DNA from: an uncultured Nostocoides sp.
GTDB lineage: Bacteria; Actinomycetota; Actinomycetes; Actinomycetales; Dermatophilaceae
Reading direction: 5' to 3'
Assembly (NCBI GenBank): GCA_936931335.1
Contig: CAKZIH010000133.1
Location: forward strand, 1-9,272
DNA length: 9,272 bases
Position numbers and translations under genes: made by a program. The notes below the pieces were generated by a model. The model was not told the origin of the DNA, searched no databases, and saw nothing but the letters and a program-made list of their open reading frames with translations. This document shows positions 1-5,911 of the stretch, in pieces. Numbering within the stretch: the first letter of the stretch is position 1; each line of letters starts with the position of its first letter.

Positions 1-479
1 CAACAGATCATCACCGCGCCGGTGTAGCGGGAGTAGCCGCAGGTCATGGTCAGCACCGGCACGATCCGCTCCATCCCGTGCCCGACGGGGATGGGTGTGG
101 CGGGGAACCACAGGTCACACTGGGCCACGTCGCCGGGCTGGTGGGTGATCCGGTCCGCCGGATCGGTTGGCTGGAAGTACGGACGCAGGATGCGGATCCG
201 GTCCTTGAGGATCGTCATGGAGTGGGTCCAGCCGATCCGTTCGGCGATCACCGTCGCGGGCATCGTCGGGTACTGGGCCAGCAGGAGGCGGATCTGGGCC
301 TCGAACGGATCGACGACCGACCCGGTGGGTTGGCGTTGGTAGGTGGGTGGGCGGTCGGACTTGAGTGCGGCGGCGACGGTGTTGCGGGAGATGCCCAGGT
401 GGCGGGCGATGGCGGCCTTCGACAGGCCCTCAGTACGGTGCAGCCGACGGATCTCGGCCCAGTCCTCCAACGTGATCAC
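1..479 (-). CDS. istA: IS21 family transposase IstA, N-terminal part (runs off the window)
   Basis: This is the DDE transposase of an IS21-type element. With its helper ATPase IstB it catalyses cut-and-paste or replicative insertion. The visible 159 codons start at GTG (479-477) with Met-Ile-Thr-Leu-Glu-Asp. Residues about 18-40 form a helix-turn-helix (GLSKAAIARHLGISRNTVA), the usual IstA DNA-binding head. The motif around residue 122 (GDVAQCDLWF) matches the first catalytic Asp region of the integrase core, normally written GEQAQVDW. A GGAGG lies 12 nt before the GTG, which is rather far; no better in-frame start is evident. The open frame is intact to the window edge, so the gene may be functional, but the rest of the catalytic core cannot be seen. 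The family call is firm; activity is unknown. Confidence 0.9.
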   Translation of the reverse strand, partial: MITLEDWAEIRRLHRTEGLSKAAIARHLGISRNTVAAALKSDRPPTYQRQPTGSVVDPFEAQIRLLLAQYPTMPATVIAERIGWTHSMTILKDRIRILRPYFQPTDPADRITHQPGDVAQCDLWFPATPIPVGHGMERIVPVLTMTCGYSRYTGAVMIC

Positions 480-508
480 CCCTGACAGGTTCCTCCGGGC
501 TGCTCAGT

Positions 509-545
509 TTTCACCCGTCGATTCCTGCATAGGTTTCACCCGTCG
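509..545. repeat. Direct repeat pair at the IS terminus
   Basis: TTTCACCCGTCG occurs at 509-520 and at 534-545, two perfect copies 25 bp apart in the same orientation, between the istA start and the presumed IS end. IS21 termini carry such repeated sites, thought to be transposase binding sites. The other end of the element should carry inverted copies. Confidence 0.65.
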
Positions 546-551
546 TCGACA

Positions 552-753
552 TGGCGTGATTGCCCGGCTGATCGTGCCCGCCGGCGCCCTGGCAGAGCCG
601 CTCCTTACCCACGATTTCTGGCCTGGCGGCGGGCAGGTGCCCTGGCCGGAGCGCTACTCGGACGTGATCAGCGGCGCCCTGCTGATCATCCTCGGGATCG
701 CGGGCGCCATCGCGGTGTTGCGTCGCGCCTCATGGCGCGATCGAGCCCATTAG
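552..753 (+). pseudogene. 3' remnant of a membrane-protein gene cut by the IS
   Basis: An open frame runs from the IS edge to a TAG at 751-753. Its last about 65 residues read like ordinary protein: an amphipathic stretch with PWPERYSD, one clear transmembrane helix (VISGALLIILGIAGAIAVL), then a positively charged tail (RRASWRDRAH) that would sit in the cytoplasm. No ribosome binding site precedes the only nearby start (GTG at 556), and the IS terminus lies directly against the coding sequence. I therefore read it as the C-terminus of an interrupted integral membrane protein whose 5' part lies beyond the IS. I do not recognise the family. Its stop overlaps the stop of the convergent metallopeptidase gene in the four bases 750-753. 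Alternatively it is a 65-residue single-helix protein starting at 556. Confidence 0.5.
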
Positions 754-1103
754 CCCCAGCCCAGCTCGTGGAGTCGCTCATCGTCGATGCCGAAGTGGTG
801 GGCCACCTCGTGGACCACGGTGATGGCGATCTCCTCGCGTAGCTCCGCCAAGGAGGAGCACATCCGGGTCAGCGGGCCGCGATAGAGCACGATCCGGTCG
901 GGCAGGTTGAGCATCCCCCACCCCGCGTCGCGCTCGGTCAGCGCGACGCCCTCATACACCCCCAATAGTTCGGGGTCGTCGGCGGGCGGCTCGTCCTCGA
1001 CGAAGAAAGCGACATTGTCCAACTGGCGCATCAGCGCCGCCGGCACTGCGTCGAGTGCCTCGGCGACCGCGGCGTCGAACTCCTCGGCCGGCAAATGCAT
1101 CAT
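750..1103 (-). CDS. Small zincin-type metallopeptidase (PF06262-like)
   Basis: A 117-residue protein of the small 'metallopeptidase family'. The C-terminal zinc site is visible as HEVAHHFGIDDERLHELGW, an HExxH followed by HxxGxDD. The two His and a downstream residue should bind Zn and the Glu should activate water. The N-terminus (EEFDAAVAEALDAVPAALMRQLDNVAFFVEDEP) is typical of the family, including the LDNVAFFVEDEP strand. The substrate of the family is not known to me. I chose ATG 1103 (a second ATG follows at once) because homology starts there. An upstream start at 1217 would overlap ctaF by about 70 nt and adds an unrelated Arg/Ser-rich stretch. The gene follows ctaF on the same strand after 43 nt, but its start codons lie inside a hairpin (1098-1137), so its expression may be separated from the oxidase genes. 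Confidence 0.85.
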   Translation of the reverse strand: MMHLPAEEFDAAVAEALDAVPAALMRQLDNVAFFVEDEPPADDPELLGVYEGVALTERDAGWGMLNLPDRIVLYRGPLTRMCSSLAELREEIAITVVHEVAHHFGIDDERLHELGWG

Positions 1104-1137
1104 CGCCGCCCCCGGTTGCCCGGAAGCGGCGATGATG
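1098..1137 (-). promoter_or_regulatory. 18-bp hairpin with GCAA tetraloop covering the metallopeptidase start
   Basis: On the minus strand, nine bases after the ctaF stop codon, CATCATCGCCGC is followed by TT-CCGG-GCAA-CCGG-GG and then GCGGCGATGATG. The arms give 12 Watson-Crick pairs, two U-G wobbles and four more Watson-Crick pairs, closed by a GNRA-type GCAA loop. The final ATGATG is the start of the metallopeptidase gene. In plus-strand RNA the two wobble positions would be A-C mismatches, so the structure is better in the direction of ctaF transcription. It may terminate or attenuate the cta operon transcript, or block initiation of the downstream gene. No U tract follows. The structure is read directly; the function is inferred. 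Confidence 0.65.
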
Positions 1138-1146
1138 GACCAAGAC

Positions 1147-1548
1147 TCACCAGGCGTCTCGGCCCTTGTATGTCTCGAAGGTCCAGCCGACCAGCGCGAA
1201 GACGCCGAAGAAGGCACCGATGATGGAGACCCAGAAGCCGACCGCCATACCGAGGAACATCAGCGAGCCGGTGAGGCCGAGCCACAGCGGCCACCAGGAG
1301 TGCGGCGTGAACAGGCCGTAGTCACCCTCGTGCTCGTCGATCTCACCCGCCGGGTTGTCGTCTGGCCGGTAGCCGATGCGCCGCCCGGTGAGCCAGAGGT
1401 AAAAGGACACCATGTAGCCCAGCCCGGCCAGGAGGAGCAGGCCGGTGACACCGACGGGCTCCTCGAAGTCGGTGACGAACCCATAGATCGGCCCAACGAT
1501 CGTGCCGAAAACTCCCAGCAGAGCGAACACGATCGCCTCGACCTTCAT
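1147..1548 (-). CDS. ctaF: Cytochrome c oxidase subunit IV, actinobacterial type
   Basis: A small subunit of the actinobacterial aa3-type cytochrome c oxidase (133 residues, the usual family length). It stabilises the oxidase in the cytoplasmic membrane and has no cofactors of its own. Four hydrophobic helices are visible at about residues 4-25, 33-54, 86-106 and 107-124. Between helices 2 and 3 lies a polar loop with the family-typical stretch GRRIGYRPDDNPAGEIDEHEGDYG followed by LFTPHSWWPL. The ATG at 1548 overlaps the ctaD stop (ATGA), so translation is coupled. A strong GGAGGG sits seven bases upstream. It is the third gene of ctaC-ctaD-ctaF and is followed by a hairpin nine bases after its stop. 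Nothing appears degraded. The identification is firm from length, topology and context. Confidence 0.95.
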   Translation of the reverse strand: MKVEAIVFALLGVFGTIVGPIYGFVTDFEEPVGVTGLLLLAGLGYMVSFYLWLTGRRIGYRPDDNPAGEIDEHEGDYGLFTPHSWWPLWLGLTGSLMFLGMAVGFWVSIIGAFFGVFALVGWTFETYKGRDAW

Positions 1549-3278
1549 CGCACGCCCTCCGTCCGCTCGGTCCTAGCCACATTAGCCGGACGGACCTGAC
1601 CAGAGGCATGCAGCGAAGCCGGTGCCGCTTCGGGGTGGTGCAGGTCAAACGCCGGGCGCTCAGACCGGATCCGCGGAATGCTGTTGAAGTTGTGCCGCGG
1701 CGGCGGGCAGGAGGTCGCCCACTCCAGGGACGCGCCATACCCCCACGGGTCGTCGCTGTCGACGACCGGGGCGTACTTCCACGTCTTCCACACGTTGTAG
1801 AGGAACGGGATCATCGAGGCGCCCAGGATCAGCGCACCGATGGTGGAGACCCGGTTGCCGAGCGTGAAGCCGTCCTCGGGCAGGTAGTCCGCATACCGAC
1901 GCGGCATACCGTCGACGCCCAGCCAGTGCTGGATGAGGAAGGTGGTGTGGAAGCCCACGAAGAGCAGGGCGAAGTGGATCTTGCCCAGCGTCTCGTCCAA
2001 CATCGTCCCGGTCAGCTTGGGCCACCAGAAGTAGAAGCCCGCGAACATCGCGAAGACCACGGTACCGAAGACCACGTAGTGGAAGTGCGCCACCACGAAG
2101 TAGGAGTCAGAAAGGCTGAAGTCGAGCGCGGGGCTGGCCAGGATGACGCCGGTCAGACCACCGAAGAGGAAGGTGACCAAGAAGCCGATCGCCCAGATCA
2201 GGGGCGTGCTGAACACCAGGTGTCCGCCCCACATCGTGCCGATCCAGTTGAAGAATTTCACGCCGGTTGGGACACCGATGAGCATCGTCATGATGGCGAA
2301 GAAGGGCAACAGCACTTGGCCCGTGACATACATGTGGTGGGCCCACACGCTGGCCGACAGGGCCGCGATCGCGATGGTCGCGAAGATCAGCGTCTTGTAG
2401 CCGAAGATCGGCTTGCGAGAGAAGACCGGCAGGATCTCGGAGATGATCCCGAAGAAGGGCAGCGCGATGACGTAGACCTCCGGGTGACCGAAGAACCAGA
2501 AGAGATGCTGCCAGAGGATCGGACCACCATTGGCGGGGTCGAAGACATCCGCCCCGAACCGGCGGTCGGCACCGAGCGCGAAAAGCGCGGCGGCGAACGG
2601 CGGGAAGACCAGGATGACCAGCATGGAGGTGATCAGCACCGTCCAGGTGAAGATCGGCATCCGGAACATCGTCATACCAGGCGCGCGCATGCACACGATG
2701 GTGGTGATGAAGTTGACGGCGCCGAGGATTGTGCCGAAACCACCAAGAGCCAGACCGAAGACCCACAGGTCACCACCGACACCGGGGCTGTAGACCGGAC
2801 CCGAGAGGGGCGCATAGGCGAACCAGCCAAAGGCCGCGGCCCCCAGCGGGGATAGGAAGCCGGCGGCCGCGATGAGTCCACCGAAGAGGTAGATCCAGTA
2901 GGCGAACATGTTCAGTCGCGGGAAGGCCACATCCGGCGCGCCGATCTGCAGCGGCATCAGCGCATTGGCGAAGCCGGCGAAGAGCGGGGTGGCGAAGAGC
3001 AGCAGCATGATCGTGCCGTGCATGGTGAACAGCTGGTTGAACTGCTGCTTGTCATCCAGGACCTGCATACCGGGCGAGAACAGCTCCAGCCGGATCAGCA
3101 GGGCCATCAGGCCACCGATGAGGAACCACGCGAAGGAGGTGATGAAGTACAGGTTGCCGATCACCTTGTGATCGGTGGAGGTCACCCACTTCACCACGGT
3201 GGTGCCCGGCGCCAAGCGCTTGCGGGCCACGGGCTCCGCCGTGCGAAGCATGGTCCCAGGGGAGGTAATGCTGCTCAT
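1545..3278 (-). CDS. ctaD: Cytochrome c oxidase subunit I (aa3-type)
   Basis: Catalytic subunit of the proton-pumping terminal oxidase: it reduces O2 to water at the heme a3-CuB centre in the membrane. In the 577-residue protein all key residues are visible. His87 (MHGT) and His400 are low-spin heme a ligands. The CuB ligands are His265 of HPEVY and His314-His315 of HHMYVTG. Tyr269 is the cross-linked Tyr, and His398 (VAHFHYV) is the heme a3 ligand. The proton channels are also intact: Asp116 in IGAPDVAFPR and Glu267 of HPEVY (D channel), and Lys341 in PTGVKFFNW (K channel). It begins MSSITSPGTM at ATG 3278, one base after the ctaC stop; longer frames upstream run through ctaC and are spurious. 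The Shine-Dalgarno is weak (GGGAAG), consistent with coupling to ctaC. The stop overlaps ctaF. The soluble C-terminal tail from about residue 510 is usual for actinobacteria. Confidence 0.98.
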   Translation of the reverse strand: MSSITSPGTMLRTAEPVARKRLAPGTTVVKWVTSTDHKVIGNLYFITSFAWFLIGGLMALLIRLELFSPGMQVLDDKQQFNQLFTMHGTIMLLLFATPLFAGFANALMPLQIGAPDVAFPRLNMFAYWIYLFGGLIAAAGFLSPLGAAAFGWFAYAPLSGPVYSPGVGGDLWVFGLALGGFGTILGAVNFITTIVCMRAPGMTMFRMPIFTWTVLITSMLVILVFPPFAAALFALGADRRFGADVFDPANGGPILWQHLFWFFGHPEVYVIALPFFGIISEILPVFSRKPIFGYKTLIFATIAIAALSASVWAHHMYVTGQVLLPFFAIMTMLIGVPTGVKFFNWIGTMWGGHLVFSTPLIWAIGFLVTFLFGGLTGVILASPALDFSLSDSYFVVAHFHYVVFGTVVFAMFAGFYFWWPKLTGTMLDETLGKIHFALLFVGFHTTFLIQHWLGVDGMPRRYADYLPEDGFTLGNRVSTIGALILGASMIPFLYNVWKTWKYAPVVDSDDPWGYGASLEWATSCPPPRHNFNSIPRIRSERPAFDLHHPEAAPASLHASGQVRPANVARTERTEGVR

Positions 3279-3279
3279 G

Positions 3280-4167
3280 TCAGTTGCTTCCCGTCGAGAG
3301 CTTGTCCTGGTCCTGCGGGATGATCGGCTCGCGGAGGCGGCTGGCCGGCAATAGCCCGCTCTGCCCCTTGGCCTTGAGGTCGGCGATGTGCTGGTCGTAC
3401 TCCTGCTGGCTGACGACCTTGAGGTTGAAGAGCATCTCCGAGTGGTAGGCGCCACACAGTTCGGCGCACTTGCCGGCGAAGGTGCCCTCGCGGGTCGGGG
3501 TGACCGCGAAGCTGTTGACGCGGCCGGGGATCATGTCGAGCTTCTGCAGGAAGGCCGGCACCCAGAAGGAGTGGATGACGTCATTGGCAGTGAGCTCGAA
3601 CTTCACGCGCTTGTCGACCGGGACGTAGAGGGTGGGCAGCGTCTCCTCCACACCTTCTTTGCCGGTCAGCTTGGCCTGGATGCCCACCTCGTGCGCGTCG
3701 GAGGTGACGTAGTTGAAGTCCCAGCTCCACTGCTTGCCGGTGACATTGATGATGTAGTCCGGCGTCGCCTCCACCGAGGTCAGCTCACGCTGGTCGCGGT
3801 CGGTGTAGTAGAAGAGCACCGCGATCATGAACAGCGGGACGACCGTGTAGAGGATCTCCAGGGGCACGTTGTACTTGAGCTGCACGGGCAGCGGCGGGTC
3901 GTCCTGGCGGCGCTTGTAGGCCACCACGCACCACAGCGTCAGGCCCCAGACCAGCACACCGATGGCGAGCGCAGCGATCCAGGAACCGATCCACAGCGAT
4001 CGCACGCGCTCGGCGCCCTCGGTCGCCCCCTGGGGCAGATAGCCATCGGACAGCTTGCCCTGGGCCCCGGCCAGGCCGCAGCCGCCGAGGCTCAACACGG
4101 CAGCCGTCAACGCCAGGCCGATGCCAGCGCGCTGGCGGCGGCTCGCAGTCGAATTACGCAGACGCAA
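3280..4167 (-). CDS. ctaC: Cytochrome c oxidase subunit II, CuA lipoprotein
   Basis: The electron-entry subunit: its extracytoplasmic CuA centre takes electrons from the cytochrome bcc complex and passes them to heme a in CtaD. The 295-residue protein has a signal sequence with a lipobox (LGGC, Cys30), so it is probably lipid-anchored. Two transmembrane helices follow at about 58-84 and 104-122, and then a cupredoxin domain. The CuA ligands are complete: His199 (NDVIHSFWVP), then Cys234, Glu236, Cys238, His242 and Met245 in CAELCGAYHSEM. The aromatic stretch KQWSWDFNY (145-153) is the usual electron entry region. The start is a TTG at 4167 with GAGG six bases upstream; it gives a proper basic n-region (MRLRNSTASRRQR) and I see no better ATG or GTG in frame. 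It is first gene of the cta operon and divergent from the desulfurase-like gene across 135 bp. Confidence 0.96.
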   Translation of the reverse strand: MRLRNSTASRRQRAGIGLALTAAVLSLGGCGLAGAQGKLSDGYLPQGATEGAERVRSLWIGSWIAALAIGVLVWGLTLWCVVAYKRRQDDPPLPVQLKYNVPLEILYTVVPLFMIAVLFYYTDRDQRELTSVEATPDYIINVTGKQWSWDFNYVTSDAHEVGIQAKLTGKEGVEETLPTLYVPVDKRVKFELTANDVIHSFWVPAFLQKLDMIPGRVNSFAVTPTREGTFAGKCAELCGAYHSEMLFNLKVVSQQEYDQHIADLKAKGQSGLLPASRLREPIIPQDQDKLSTGSN

Positions 4168-4302
4168 CGGGCACCTCGTCTATGTCCGGATCGTTCGGTG
4201 GTTTGTGGGGCACAGTCGACGTTGCCCTGGCGGGCACCGTCTGACTCAAACTACCGCAGCACGCCCCGAATGCCGCGCTGGGGTCGGCTAAGTTACCGAA
4301 GC
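4168..4302. promoter_or_regulatory. Divergent intergenic region between ctaC and the desulfurase-like gene
   Basis: These 135 bp must hold the promoters for the cta operon (minus) and the desulfurase-tusA pair (plus). On the plus strand TAAGTT at 4289-4294 fits the actinobacterial -10 pattern TANNNT and ends eight bases before the GTG at 4303, which has no Shine-Dalgarno; this suggests a leaderless transcript. On the minus strand TAGTTT (read right to left from 4254) is a possible -10 about 80 nt ahead of ctaC, but I see no convincing -35 partner for either. A small inverted repeat TGCCC-TGGC-GGGCA sits at 4223-4236 and could be an operator, though it is short enough to occur by chance. Confidence 0.4.
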
Positions 4303-5484
4303 GTGCCCGATCCCCAGTTCAGCGCGGCCTGCGGCCTGCTCGATGCCGCCGCCGGACCGCTGCACCCGCAGGCCATTCAGACCCTGCTGGCGGCCGTTGA
4401 TGCCGGGTGGGCCGACCCGCGCCGGCTTTATCGGGAAGCCCGGGTGGCCGGCGGTTTGCTCGAACAGGCCCGGGCCACCATCGCAGCGGATCTCCAGGTC
4501 CCGGCGCAGACGCTAAGTTTCCATCTCGGCGGTGCCGGGGCGGCCCTGGCTGCGGGGCTGGATGGATTGCTCTGGCCGGCGCGGCGCCGGGGAGCGCGCG
4601 TGGTCGCCTCGGCCGTCGAGCATTCGTCGATCCTCATCCCCAGCCGGTATGCCGCGGCCCAGGCCGCCGAACCCCGCCTGCTCGCGGAGGTCCCGGTGGA
4701 TGGTTTCGGTGCGGTGCTGCTGCCGCAGTGGGCGGGCGCCGTGGCCGAGCCGGGCACCGCGGTGGCCGCACTGCAGTACGCCAATGGCGAGGTGGGCACG
4801 CTGCAGCCGGTGGACGTGGCATACCAACACAGTCGGGCGGCGGGGGTGCCGCTGCTGGTGGATGCCACCGCGAGCCTGGGGCGCTACCCCGCCCCGAGGA
4901 CGTATGACGTGCTCGCCGGCGACGCGGCGACCGTCGCCGGCCCGCCGCTGGGGCTGCTCGTGGTGCCCGAGACCGTGCCCTTCCGTCGGGCGGGGCCGCC
5001 GCGGGAGGCCGAGTTCGGGCGGGCGGATGCGCCGGTATGGGTGCCGCTGGCCCTGTGCGCGGCCGAGGCCTGGCAGCAGGCGGCCGCCCAGCGGGAGGCG
5101 GACGCGGCGCAGGCACACGCGTTGACCGAGCGCATCCGGGTGGCCGCCGCGGCCATCCCCGATGTCGAGTTCGTCGGCGATCCGGACCACCGCCTGCCCC
5201 ATGTGGTCACCCTCAGTGCGCTCTTCACCGACGGCGAAACCCTGGTCACCGAACTCGACCGGCGCGCCCTGGCGGTGGCCTCAGGCTCGGCCTGTACCGC
5301 CTCCACGCTGGAACCCAGCCATGTGCTGGCCGCGATGGGGGTGCTCACGCACGGCAATGTGCGGATCACCCTGCCCTGGGCAGCGGTTGCCCCGGACCGC
5401 GAGGCCGCGGTGGAGCGCCTCATTGCACTGTTGCCGGAGGTGATCGCCTCCGTCCGGGCCGGTCTGGGAGCGAGTGGGCTGTGA
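4303..5484 (+). CDS. Cysteine desulfurase-fold protein lacking the PLP lysine
   Basis: A 393-residue protein of the class V aminotransferase/cysteine desulfurase fold (IscS/NifS group), whose normal members use PLP to take sulfur from cysteine as an enzyme persulfide. Recognisable landmarks in order: an N-terminus like LLDAAAGPLHP; EHSS with His107 (PLP stacking); YANGEVGTLQP (Asn161); VDAT (Asp187); GSACTASTLEPSHVLAAMG with the sulfur-carrying Cys331; and NVRITL. Three expected cofactor residues are absent. SGAT reads GGAG (77-79), DATQ reads DATA (190), and the SxHK loop reads GDAAT with Thr210 where the lysine belongs. The whole protein contains no lysine. GTG 4303 is chosen because family homology begins just after it; ATG 4270 is possible but has no ribosome binding site either. 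Its stop overlaps the TusA start. It is probably a non-PLP or non-catalytic homologue, perhaps a persulfide carrier or scaffold; that is inference. Confidence 0.85.
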   Translation: MPDPQFSAACGLLDAAAGPLHPQAIQTLLAAVDAGWADPRRLYREARVAGGLLEQARATIAADLQVPAQTLSFHLGGAGAALAAGLDGLLWPARRRGARVVASAVEHSSILIPSRYAAAQAAEPRLLAEVPVDGFGAVLLPQWAGAVAEPGTAVAALQYANGEVGTLQPVDVAYQHSRAAGVPLLVDATASLGRYPAPRTYDVLAGDAATVAGPPLGLLVVPETVPFRRAGPPREAEFGRADAPVWVPLALCAAEAWQQAAAQREADAAQAHALTERIRVAAAAIPDVEFVGDPDHRLPHVVTLSALFTDGETLVTELDRRALAVASGSACTASTLEPSHVLAAMGVLTHGNVRITLPWAAVAPDREAAVERLIALLPEVIASVRAGLGASGL

Positions 5485-5792
5485 GCCACTCCCCCGAGCC
5501 GCCGAACCCCGAGCCGCCGAACCCCGAGTCGCCGAACCCCGAGTCGCCGAAGGACGAGTTGCCGACCGACGACGAGGTGCTGGTCGATGCCCGCGGCACC
5601 CGCTGCCCCATGCCGGTGATCCTCGCCGCGCGCGCCGCACAGGATTTGCCGGCGGGGACCACCCTGCGGGTGTGGGCCACCGACCCCGCGGCCGCCGCGG
5701 ACTTGCCCGCCTGGTGCCGGATGCGCGGCCATACCCTGTTCGACCTCGTGGCCGAACCCGGCTCGGTCGACTGCCGGGTGCGGCTGGCCTGA
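5481..5792 (+). CDS. TusA-family sulfur carrier with repeat N-terminus
   Basis: A 103-residue protein whose C-terminal about 70 residues are a SirA/TusA domain. VDARGTRCPMPVILAARA contains the hallmark CPxP (Cys42-Pro-Met-Pro45), where the Cys carries persulfide sulfur in a relay. The rest of the two-layer domain (LRVWATDPAAAADLPAWCRMRGHTLFDL) is intact. TusA proteins accept sulfur from a cysteine desulfurase and pass it on to tRNA thiolation, molybdenum cofactor or other pathways. The GTG start at 5481 overlaps the stop of the desulfurase-like gene (GTGA) and a GGGAG lies about ten bases upstream, so the two are translationally coupled. Residues 5-30 are a Pro/Glu-rich extension built of five pentapeptides not expected in TusA. 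The first recognisable family residues begin near residue 31. The family call is firm; the sulfur target cannot be told from here. Confidence 0.88.
   Translation: MSHSPEPPNPEPPNPESPNPESPKDELPTDDEVLVDARGTRCPMPVILAARAAQDLPAGTTLRVWATDPAAAADLPAWCRMRGHTLFDLVAEPGSVDCRVRLA
5496..5570 (+). repeat. Five 15-bp tandem repeats in the TusA N-terminus
   Basis: Unit GAGCCGCCGAACCCC occurs at 5496-5510 and 5511-5525 exactly. One substitution gives GAGTCGCCGAACCCC (5526-5540), and two more diverged copies follow at 5541-5555 and 5556-5570. They encode EPPNP, EPPNP, ESPNP, ESPKD and ELPTD. The repeat length keeps the frame, and divergence increases toward the folded domain, suggesting recent duplication at the 5' side. 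It probably forms a flexible, extended linker. Confidence 0.9.
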
Positions 5793-5911
5793 GCCGGCCG
5801 TCGAGCTGACCGACCGCTTTCGGCGCGCGCGATCAAACTATCCCTGCAAAGCTGGGTGTGCGCGGATCATGCGTCGTCTGCGCAGGTCATCCGCCATAGA
5901 AGGAGCCGATC
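5793..5911 (+). promoter_or_regulatory. Intergenic region ahead of the secreted LamG-like gene
   Basis: This 119-bp gap contains a very good Shine-Dalgarno, AAGGAG at 5900-5905, six bases before the GTG at 5912. AAACTATCCC at about 5836-5845 could be part of a -10 region but no -35 is convincing. I see no terminator hairpin after the TusA-like gene. Confidence 0.35.

Larger units (their letters stand above)
1..551 (-). mobile_element. IS21-family insertion sequence, left end (partial)
   Basis: The sequence shows the start of an istA-type transposase reading leftward out of the window, preceded by a terminal region with repeated motifs. Read on the minus strand, the element begins TGTCGACGACGGGTGAAACC at 551. 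The 12-mer TTTCACCCGTCG (plus strand) occurs at 509-520 and again at 534-545. IS21 elements characteristically start with TG, end with CA and carry multiple short repeats at each terminus, so 551 is a plausible outer edge. The istB gene, the other terminus and any target duplication lie beyond base 1. The boundary is inferred from TG/CA and the repeats, because only one end is visible. Confidence 0.8.

Noticed and set aside
46..485. Two plus-strand frames in the first 485 bases
   Set aside because: They are antisense to the IS21 istA frame, which shows a helix-turn-helix and the start of the DDE core.
1608..2855. Long plus-strand open frame (415 codons) opposite ctaD
   Set aside because: It is antisense to a gene with every oxidase motif. 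Its translation is Arg/Asp/Glu/His-rich, with no domain, a typical shadow in high-GC DNA.
3279..3455. 59-codon N-terminal extension of ctaD
   Set aside because: It overlaps the 3' end of ctaC and encodes Ser/Arg/Thr-rich sequence. The normal subunit I start is ATG 3278.
4223..4236. Inverted repeat TGCCC-TGGC-GGGCA as an operator or terminator
   Set aside because: A five-base stem is too short to separate from chance in DNA of this composition; mentioned only within the intergenic entry.
3388..4302. Upstream extension of the desulfurase-like frame across ctaC
   Set aside because: The added about 300 residues are antisense to ctaC and unlike any desulfurase. The family similarity begins just after GTG 4303.
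5481..5570. 15-bp tandem repeats as a CRISPR-like or regulatory array
   Set aside because: There are no spacers, the units are contiguous, and they keep the reading frame of the TusA-like gene.
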